Of a stretch of DNA of 44,295 nt, positions 39,376-44,295 are shown in pieces. Each line of letters starts with the position of its first letter. Positions within the stretch are counted from its first letter, which is position 1. Position numbers and translations under genes: made by a program. The notes beneath the pieces were generated by a model. The model ran no database searches. It had not been told where the DNA came from and saw nothing but the letters and a program-made list of their open reading frames with translations. Origin of the DNA: Rhodococcus sp. HM1 (GTDB lineage: Bacteria > Actinomycetota > Actinomycetes > Mycobacteriales > Mycobacteriaceae); contig NZ_JALPTB010000055.1 of assembly GCF_023218075.1 (NCBI RefSeq), forward strand, positions 1 to 44,295. The letters run 5' to 3'.

Positions 39376-39933
39376 ATGCTGGGACGATTCGATCTGAGCC
39401 CGATCTTCCGTGCCCACTGGAAGGTTCTAAGCAAGGACACGAGCGACGGAACAGTACCTGACTGGCCTGCCCGTTTTGGGCTTCTCATACCGAGCATCGT
39501 CGCGCCGGGAGTGATGATCGTCTGCGGCTGGAGTCTGGCGCAACCAACTGCACTCTTGACTGCCGTGGCGCTGCTGGCGGGGGCGTTGATCGCAGCGTTT
39601 GCCGAACTATCGTCGCTCAGAATCAAACTCGGCGAGCGCTACGACCCCGGCGAGCAGGATGGAGAAAACGACAAGGCTGCCATTGACGAGAGTGTGACTC
39701 ACGTCTTGTTTGCATCCTTCCTGCTCTTCGTCAACGCCGCAGTCCTGACCATCGGACTTGTTATGGCGCCGGAAGATGCCAAGTCCCTAGCAGGCCCTGC
39801 TGCCTGGATCAGTGCTGGCCTCTTCACGTACACGGTCATCCTGGCGTTGATGTTGATTCCACGCCTGCTCTATGCATACACCCAGGCAAACCGAGTCCGC
39901 GACGACCTCAACGGCTTCTACATTCGGCGATGA
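39376..39933 (+). CDS. Four-helix membrane protein of the lysogenic cargo pair
   Basis: 185 residues with GAGGAGG before the ATG. Membrane helices at about 34-54, 57-77, 109-129 and 139-161. A soluble loop between the two pairs (LSSLRIKLGERYDPGEQDGE) and an N-terminal LSPIFRAHWKVLSKD face the same side, probably the cytoplasm. The family is unknown to me. Tight coupling to the soluble partner suggests a sensor/effector or anchor pair. A membrane-plus-soluble layout occurs in known antiphage systems such as Kiwa, but no sequence similarity is claimed. Confidence 0.8.
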   Translation: MLGRFDLSPIFRAHWKVLSKDTSDGTVPDWPARFGLLIPSIVAPGVMIVCGWSLAQPTALLTAVALLAGALIAAFAELSSLRIKLGERYDPGEQDGENDKAAIDESVTHVLFASFLLFVNAAVLTIGLVMAPEDAKSLAGPAAWISAGLFTYTVILALMLIPRLLYAYTQANRVRDDLNGFYIRR

Positions 39934-40040
39934 CATCACGCTGGGGTCGCACCAGCAGGCTGCCACATCCGAATACCGCGACCAACAGAATGTGACGACA
40001 TCGCGTAGTAGAAACCCGCCGGTAATGTTCGAATATATGT

Positions 40041-40055
40041 TCTAATCCGGGCATG
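40041..40055 (+). promoter_or_regulatory. Likely promoter of the metallopeptidase-integrase operon
   Basis: The AT-rich sequence TGTTCGAATATATGTTCTAAT precedes the gene. A -10-like TCTAAT at 40041-40046 is seven bases before the ATG at 40053, so the transcript may begin at the start codon. No clear ribosome site is seen, which fits leaderless mRNA, common in actinobacteria. Confidence 0.45.
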
Positions 40056-40511
40056 CGGCAGTCGATAGCATGCACACCGAAGCGTTGGCATCCCTGGCGA
40101 CACCTCGGACGCCACCACCCACGCGTGCCCGTAACTTGCGAATACAAGCTCGAAGCAGGACGCAAGGGCCTTCTCACCACCAGTGGCATCTACCTCGACT
40201 GTCGCCTCAATCAGGCAGGCCGACGCTGCACCCTCACCCACGAGATAGAGCACCTCGAACGCGGCCCCGCGCCCGACCATCCACATTTCGCCGCACTCGA
40301 AGAGCACATCGTCGAGGTACTCGCCGCCCGTAGGCTCATCACACTCCCCCACCTCCTCGACGCCGCCGTCTGGACCCAGCACCCTCACGAACTCGCCGAA
40401 GAACTGTGGGTGACAGTCGAAACCCTCACCACCCGGGTCGCGCACCTCACCAGAGAGGAGCGCGCGCACATCAACCGCGAGTTGGCACGCCGCCAACCCT
40501 GGAACAACTAG
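40053..40511 (+). CDS. ImmA/IrrE-type metallopeptidase
   Basis: 152 residues. The zinc motif HEIEH (His63, Glu64, His67) lies in CTLTHEIEHLERG, preceded by GIYLDCRLNQAGRR. A C-terminal helical region may act as a HTH (LAEELWVTVETLTTRVAHLT). ImmA-type proteases inactivate phage or ICE repressors during induction. Here it lies beside the integrase, and the repressor lacks a self-cleaving domain, so repressor cleavage is a reasonable hypothesis. Confidence 0.82.
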   Translation: MRQSIACTPKRWHPWRHLGRHHPRVPVTCEYKLEAGRKGLLTTSGIYLDCRLNQAGRRCTLTHEIEHLERGPAPDHPHFAALEEHIVEVLAARRLITLPHLLDAAVWTQHPHELAEELWVTVETLTTRVAHLTREERAHINRELARRQPWNN

Positions 40512-40518
40512 AGGTCAC

Positions 40519-41670
40519 ATGGCCACCGTCAGTGCTTACGACACCGCGAAAGGCAAGCGGTACCGCGTCCGCTATCGCACACCCCAAGGCCGCCAAACAG
40601 ACAAGCGCGGCTTCACCACCAAGAAGGCCGCCGAAGCATTCGCCGCCACAGTCGAAGTCGACAAACTCCGCGGCACCTACATCGCCGCCTCCGCCGGCCG
40701 CGTCACCATCGGCGAACTCTACGAACAATGGCGCGACGAACAAGTCCACCTGAAGGACTCGAGCCTCGAACGGTACCGCGCATCATGGTCCGGCCAAGTC
40801 GAACCGGAATGGGCCCCGATCGCAGTCGCTGATGTCGAGCAAGGCGACGTCCAGGCATGGATAGCACGTATGTCCCGCAGCGGCCTGTCACCCTCAACGG
40901 TCCGCAAGGCACACCACCTCCTGTCGATGATCGTCGACACAGGGGTGCGGGACCGATGCGTGGCAGCGAACCTCACCGCCGGTGTGACATTGCCACGGCT
41001 CCTGAAGAAGGAACCGACATTCCTCAGTTCGGATCGGGTGCTCGAGCTCGCCGGTAACTCGGGGCGCGGGGAGCTCGTCACGCTCACCCTCGGGTTCACC
41101 GGATTGCGGTGGGGTGAGATGGCTGCCATGCGCGTGAAGCGGTGGGATTCTCAGAGGCGTCGCCTCGCGGTCGCCGAGGCTGTCACCGAGGTGAACGGCC
41201 AGTTGAAGTGGGGCACCCCGAAGACGCACGAGGTTCGGTCGGTGCCGGTACCGGGGTTCCTGGCTGCACGACTCGACGAGGCAGTGAAGGGGCGCGCGCC
41301 GGACGATCTGTTGTTCCCTGCGCGAGGTGGTGGCGTCATGCGCAACAAGAACGCGCGCCGCGACTGGTTCGACGCGGCGGTGCTCGCAACGTTCCCGCCA
41401 ACCGAAGAACCGGAGGATGGCAAGAAGCCGGTGCCATCGCTCGAGGTGACCCCACACGATCTGCGGCACTCGGCGGCGTCGATCGCGATCCGCGCCGGCG
41501 CCAACGTCAAGGCTGTGCAGCGGATGCTCGGGCACGCATCAGCGTCGATGACGCTCGACATCTACGGGCATCTGTTCGAGGACGATCTCGACGACGTGGC
41601 CGCTGCGATCGACGCCGACATCAACCCCACTGGCGCAAATGTCCTGCCGCTTCGGATGGGTCAGGCGTGA
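40519..41670 (+). CDS. int: Tyrosine integrase
   Basis: 383 residues. The N-terminal arm-binding domain is KGKRYRVRYRTPQGRQTDKR, then a SAM-like core-binding domain. The catalytic residues are Arg near 196 (GFTGLRWGEM), His/Arg near 313-316 (TPHDLRHSA), His near 338 (LGHAS) and Tyr near 348 (DIYGH). attP follows 84 bases after the stop. It should integrate the phage into a CAU-anticodon tRNA gene. Confidence 0.94.
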   Translation: MATVSAYDTAKGKRYRVRYRTPQGRQTDKRGFTTKKAAEAFAATVEVDKLRGTYIAASAGRVTIGELYEQWRDEQVHLKDSSLERYRASWSGQVEPEWAPIAVADVEQGDVQAWIARMSRSGLSPSTVRKAHHLLSMIVDTGVRDRCVAANLTAGVTLPRLLKKEPTFLSSDRVLELAGNSGRGELVTLTLGFTGLRWGEMAAMRVKRWDSQRRRLAVAEAVTEVNGQLKWGTPKTHEVRSVPVPGFLAARLDEAVKGRAPDDLLFPARGGGVMRNKNARRDWFDAAVLATFPPTEEPEDGKKPVPSLEVTPHDLRHSAASIAIRAGANVKAVQRMLGHASASMTLDIYGHLFEDDLDDVAAAIDADINPTGANVLPLRMGQA

Positions 41671-41705
41671 TCCGAGCGTGGGCAAAATGTGGGCAGAAAT
41701 GCGGC

Positions 41706-41738
41706 GAGCCCACATCCCAAGGCTCGGAATGTGGGCTC
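41706..41738 (+). terminator. Hairpin after integrase
   Basis: GAGCCCACAT pairs perfectly with ATGTGGGCTC (41706-41715 with 41729-41738). It may end the integrase mRNA, and also contains two arm-type repeats in opposite orientation. No T-run follows. Confidence 0.45.
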
Positions 41739-41753
41739 TACCTGCACTAACTC

Positions 41754-41798
41754 TGGTGGGGCGGGCGGGGCTCGAACCCGCGACCAATGGATTATGAG
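41754..41798 (-). other. att core: 3' half of a CAU-anticodon tRNA
   Basis: On the minus strand the sequence gives an anticodon loop CTCATAA, a T-arm (41765-41781, 5-bp stem), the acceptor 3' strand CCGCCCC (41758-41764), discriminator A and encoded CCA (41754-41756). The 5' half needed for a full tRNA (an acceptor GGGGCGG and a D-arm) is absent upstream. Integration would rebuild the host gene. The anticodon fits Met or lysidine-type Ile. Confidence 0.8.
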
Positions 41799-41981
41799 TT
41801 CGTTCAGACCCCCACGCACACTCTGCGACTTCCTGTCAATTATCCACTCTGACCTGCTGAAACTGCGATCATCACCGACTGTCTCCGATCGTGATTCATG
41901 GGCAAGTGTGGGCAATTTGTGGGCAAAGGTGGGCATACCCACCGCACCCCTGATCCCCTTCGACTTCCCCGGAGGAACCCT

Positions 41982-42575
41982 GTGACCAAACGCGTCCACG
42001 ACATCGACGCATACGCCACCATCACGATCGCCGCCCTGGCGTTCGGACTGTCCTACACCAAACTCACCGACCTCGCCCTACGCGCCGGCTACGACCCGTA
42101 CGCCGCACACGCATGGCCACTCATCGTCGACGGCCTGACCATCGTCGCCACCCGCGGCGTCCTCCGCCTCACAGCAAACCGGTCCTACGCGTGGGCACTC
42201 CTCGCCGCCGGCACCACCGTCTCCGTCATCGCCGCCGTCGCCAACCACCTCATCCCGCCAGGCCCGCTACCTCCGGTATTCGCGGCTGCAGTGTCGGTGG
42301 TGCCACCACTGTGCCTTCTGGTGGCACCCCACCTCGCGGTGCTGCTCGCGCGAGATGCCCGGGAGCAGCTCGAGGACTCCCCCACCATCGACATCGAACC
42401 CGAAACAGCCACGGCCACGGCCACGGCCACGGCACATGCCACCCCAGAGGACCGTCGGGCCCATGCGCTCGAGCTCCTCGCCACCGGCATGTCGCTACGT
42501 GCAGTCGCCCGCGAGATTGGGGTGAGCGACACCTCGGTGAGGAAGTGGCGCGACGCCGAAGCGGCCGCCGCATGA
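41982..42575 (+). CDS. DUF2637 membrane protein with C-terminal HTH
   Basis: 197 residues from GTG at 41982 with GGAGG six bases upstream. Four hydrophobic segments span about residues 12-115 (TIAALAFGLSY, LIVDGLTIVATRGVLRL, WALLAAGTTVSVIAAVANHL, FAAAVSVVPPLCLLVAPHL). This is the DUF2637/SpdB-like fold found in actinobacterial plasmids and integrative elements. A (Thr-Ala)n linker then joins a HTH: RAHALELLATGMSLRAVARE, IGVSDTSVRKWRD. Unusual to find beside a phage attP. Function unknown; transfer or gene regulation at the membrane are possible. Confidence 0.78.
   Translation: MTKRVHDIDAYATITIAALAFGLSYTKLTDLALRAGYDPYAAHAWPLIVDGLTIVATRGVLRLTANRSYAWALLAAGTTVSVIAAVANHLIPPGPLPPVFAAAVSVVPPLCLLVAPHLAVLLARDAREQLEDSPTIDIEPETATATATATAHATPEDRRAHALELLATGMSLRAVAREIGVSDTSVRKWRDAEAAAA
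42408..42431. repeat. Four tandem GCCACG hexamers
   Basis: The hexamer GCCACG repeats perfectly at 42408, 42414, 42420 and 42426 and encodes the Thr-Ala linker between the membrane and HTH parts of the DUF2637 protein. Hexamer slippage would change linker length in frame. Confidence 0.85.
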
Positions 42576-42596
42576 GAGCCGGCGTGTTCACGGTGT

Positions 42597-42866
42597 TTGC
42601 TGATCTACACCCTTACCCTTGAGCGGGTCGGAACATCGGATTGCATCGATTGCGAGGAACGAGAGTTGAGCATTGCACCCCTCTATCAGCTGTTCCACAT
42701 TCAGGATGCCAACTGCCCGAAGTGCGGAAAGCATTCCGAGCTGTGCAGGATGGAACCAGACGACGGGTCCGGCCACCTCTTTCGTGTCTGCCATGGATGC
42801 GCTGATGGTCTGGTGACGGTTACGCGCGTAACACCAGCAACAGATGACGAGATGATCCGAGCATGA
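42597..42866 (+). CDS. Small zinc-ribbon protein
   Basis: 89 residues if it starts at TTG 42597. A TTG at 42666 with GAGGA upstream is an alternative. NCPKCGKHSELCRMEPDDGS and VCHGC give a CxxC...CxxC ribbon. Its stop overlaps the lipoprotein start as ATGA. No family recognised. Confidence 0.6.
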   Translation: MLIYTLTLERVGTSDCIDCEERELSIAPLYQLFHIQDANCPKCGKHSELCRMEPDDGSGHLFRVCHGCADGLVTVTRVTPATDDEMIRA

Positions 42867-43285
42867 TTCGTCTTCGCCCGCTGGTGATCGCACCCGCCCT
42901 ACTCCTACTGTCCGCGTGCGGCGGCGAATCCGAACCGGCAGACAACAGCACCCAAGTCTGCACCGACTTCTCCACCGCTCAGTCCGATATCTCCGATGGC
43001 ATTCGCGCCGGGTGGGGAGGAGCGAAGGCCGACTGGTACGCGCAGATGGACAACCTTGTCGGGCAGATCGACGCTGCCGGACTGACCTCGACGAACCCTG
43101 ACATCAAGGATCGGATAGGCCAGGTCGTTCAATCCTTTCCGGACGATCCGCTGGATCTGGGGTTGAGCAAATCAGCTGCGAGTGACTTCAACTCCACATC
43201 GGAGGCTGTCGCCCGGGCATGCTCTGTCGCCGGCACGGACATCGAGATCGGCGAACTTCCGGTCCTTCCTGTGATGCGCCCGTAG
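42863..43285 (+). CDS. Small secreted lipoprotein
   Basis: 140 residues. The signal peptide MIRLRPLVIAPALLLLSAC ends in lipobox LLSAC (Cys19). The mature part includes CTDFSTAQSDISDGIRAGWG and a second cysteine in AVARACSVAG, perhaps a disulfide. No family recognised. With the plus-strand orientation next to attP it could be made in lysogens and act at the cell surface. Confidence 0.72.
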   Translation: MIRLRPLVIAPALLLLSACGGESEPADNSTQVCTDFSTAQSDISDGIRAGWGGAKADWYAQMDNLVGQIDAAGLTSTNPDIKDRIGQVVQSFPDDPLDLGLSKSAASDFNSTSEAVARACSVAGTDIEIGELPVLPVMRP

Positions 43286-43300
43286 TCATCCCCTAAACGC

Positions 43301-43340
43301 CAGAATGCCCTGCTCCTCCGAAGAGGAGCAGGGCATTCTG
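43301..43340. terminator. 18-bp perfect hairpin after the lipoprotein gene
   Basis: CAGAATGCCCTGCTCCTC and GAGGAGCAGGGCATTCTG (43301-43318 and 43323-43340) pair perfectly around CGAA. It lies 15 bases after the plus-strand stop and faces a convergent minus-strand gene, so it is probably a bidirectional terminator. The next 200 bases (to 43538) hold no gene that I can support. Confidence 0.7.
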
Positions 43341-43538
43341 CTGCACGGTAGGGTTCGGTGTGGCGGTCGACGGGGCATGAGCCTGGGAAGCACCAGCCCT
43401 TGCCCGCCCTCACGTGGATATGCAGAACCAATCCGGCTTGGGATAACGAAGACGGCGCAAGTCCACCCGGCAGAAGTTCACTGGCCTTCACCGGATGTAC
43501 GCAGCAAGGCCACTTCTTCGCGGGCAGATTTGGGCCTT

Positions 43539-43784
43539 CTACCCGCTGACGCGACCGGCGTACTCGACGATCGTCCCTTCGAACCGGTAGACAAGGCGGC
43601 CGACGATGTCGGTGTCCGGCTGGCGGTCGACAAGTTCGAGGCCGGCATCACTCCACTGTCCACCCCGTTCGGCGAGCACGTCTGCCCACTGCCGTCTCGC
43701 ACACTGTTCGACCTTCCGGTACGAGTCGTCGCGATGTGCCGAAACCATGACAGTGACGGTCTCGATCTTGTTGAGCACGCGCAT
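43539..43784 (-). CDS. Small hypothetical protein
   Basis: 81 residues from ATG at 43784. GGAG lies 14 bases upstream. The frame opens further upstream, with another ATG near 43853. It starts MRVLNKIETVTVMVSAHRDD and includes VEQCARRQWADVLAERGG and LVYRFEGTIVEYAGRVSG, a beta-alpha-beta-like small fold. No family recognised. Confidence 0.65.
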   Translation of the reverse strand: MRVLNKIETVTVMVSAHRDDSYRKVEQCARRQWADVLAERGGQWSDAGLELVDRQPDTDIVGRLVYRFEGTIVEYAGRVSG

Positions 43785-44046
43785 AAAGTAACCGCCCCGC
43801 TCCTTTCCCTTTCCTGCCGGGGTTGCCGAGGTCCACACCACCGGAACGATCATGCTCACCGACGACGAGGGCAGACAACCGGGACCCTCAGATCCAGCGC
43901 AGGCCACATCTCTTCCGGTAACAGGTTTCCTGCCGGAACGGTTCTCTTGTGATTGAATCCATCGGTCGCCCCCATCCCCTGTGAGGCGATTCAGACCCCG
44001 TCGGCGCCCCCCGCATCCGCCGACGGGGTCTTTCTTCCCCGAAGAT
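43785..44046. other. Non-coding interval with terminator
   Basis: About 260 bases between two minus-strand genes. Besides the terminator at 43994-44030 it has AT-richer stretches around 43935-43955, possibly a promoter for the 43784 gene. No convincing gene is seen. Confidence 0.4.
43994..44030 (+). terminator. Intrinsic terminator
   Basis: A perfect 13-bp stem GACCCCGTCGGCG/CGCCGACGGGGTC (43994-44006 with 44018-44030) is followed on the plus strand by TTTCTT. On the minus strand it follows the stop at 44047 by 16 bases. It may work in both directions. Confidence 0.75.
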
Positions 44047-44295
44047 CTACCGCAGATGCGAGCTGCCCTGCCATGATTGGACATGGATCCAGTACCTCCC
44101 GGGCAGTGACAGGGGAATGCCCGGAAGTCGCTGGACCCATTCACTTACGTCACCCTTGCCGGCAGAGCCCGCCTCATCGGGAGGAAGCGGAGCACCGAAT
44201 CGGCTACCCCTTGACGCAACACGTGCAGCCAGTTGCAGCCACCGACGGTCCCGGGCGGTGAGGCCCTGCCAGAATGCGAAAGCGCGCCCCGCCTC
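44047..44295 (-). CDS. C-terminal part of an unidentified protein (cut by window end)
   Basis: 82 residues in the frame opening at 44295 to TAG at 44047-44049. The visible part reads AFAFWQGLTARDRRWLQLAA near its start, then LPPDEAGSAGKGDVSEWVQR and RYWIHVQSWQGSSHLR. The composition and the terminator directly after it support coding. I do not recognise the family. It does not continue in frame from the truncated tail protein at base 1, so the two ends are not simply one gene on a circle. Confidence 0.6.
   Translation of the reverse strand, partial: EAGRAFAFWQGLTARDRRWLQLAARVASRGSRFGAPLPPDEAGSAGKGDVSEWVQRLPGIPLSLPGRYWIHVQSWQGSSHLR

Larger units (their letters stand above)
41678..41936. other. 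attP with arm-type repeats
   Basis: TGTGGGCA-like repeats lie on both sides of a tRNA-like core. On the integrase side they are at 41678-41686, 41688-41695, 41708-41714 (inverted) and 41730-41736. On the far side they are at about 41898-41905, 41907-41915, 41918-41927 and 41929-41936. They match the expected layout of arm-type integrase sites. Because both arms are present, this is an attP rather than an attL or attR. Confidence 0.75.

Noticed and set aside
41754..41830. A complete tRNA gene on the minus strand
   Set aside because: The T-arm, acceptor 3' strand, CCA and anticodon loop are present, but the 5' acceptor strand, D-arm and 5' anticodon stem do not match. It is an att core, not a tRNA gene.
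43953..44261. 102-codon plus-strand frame at the right end
   Set aside because: It spans the terminator hairpin and is antisense to a better minus-strand frame.
44047..44295. Continuation of the truncated tail gene at base 1 across a circular junction
   Set aside because: Reading across the joint puts the frame out of step with the coding frame at 44295 and gives a low-complexity Cys/Pro sequence.

Overview
The window reads as most of the genome of a temperate, long-tailed siphophage of an actinobacterium, most likely a mycolic-acid genus such as Rhodococcus, Gordonia or Nocardia. The evidence is the high GC content, frequent GTG starts, four-base ATGA/GTGA gene overlaps, and actinophage-type families: a ReqiPepy6 Gp37-like tail protein, a two-domain endolysin, an actinophage beta-sandwich lipoprotein and a DUF2637 protein. 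No host housekeeping gene is visible. The integrase lies next to what looks like an intact attP: the 3' half of a CAU-anticodon tRNA flanked on both sides by short repeats that resemble integrase arm sites. A prophage end would keep only one arm, so this sequence looks like phage DNA in unintegrated or virion form. Both window ends cut through genes.

Layout, reading the minus strand from right to left. The early region (about 37.4 to 21.9 kb) starts with a Cro-like regulator. It continues through a ParB-like/HTH pair and a long run of very small, overlapping accessory genes: Zn-ribbon proteins, two lipoproteins, one-helix membrane peptides and HTH proteins. Then comes a replication/recombination module: RecB-like exonuclease, a possible ssDNA-binding protein, primase-polymerase, RepA/DnaB-like ATPase and a PD-(D/E)XK nuclease. 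Two strong hairpins (21797-21873) close this block. The late operon follows: HNH endonuclease, small and large terminase, portal, ClpP-like protease fused to scaffold, decoration protein, major capsid protein, four head-tail connectors, major tail protein set off by hairpins, two tail chaperone genes, a 1915-residue tape measure, minor tail proteins, endolysin, holin, a membrane coiled-coil protein and a truncated glycine-rich tail protein.

The plus strand holds the lysogeny module (37.66-41.67 kb): a repressor divergent from the Cro-like gene, an unrecognised two-gene cargo (a soluble protein of about 329 residues and a four-helix membrane protein), an ImmA/IrrE-type metallopeptidase and a tyrosine integrase, followed by attP. 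Right of attP are a DUF2637-HTH membrane protein, a Zn-ribbon protein and a lipoprotein on the plus strand, then two minus-strand genes, the last cut by the window end. A 70-codon plus-strand gene lies inside the minus-strand early operon (34870-35082).

The best candidate for an undescribed system is the cargo pair at 38376-39933. It is expected to be expressed with the repressor in lysogens, which is where prophage-encoded exclusion systems usually lie, and I recognise neither protein.
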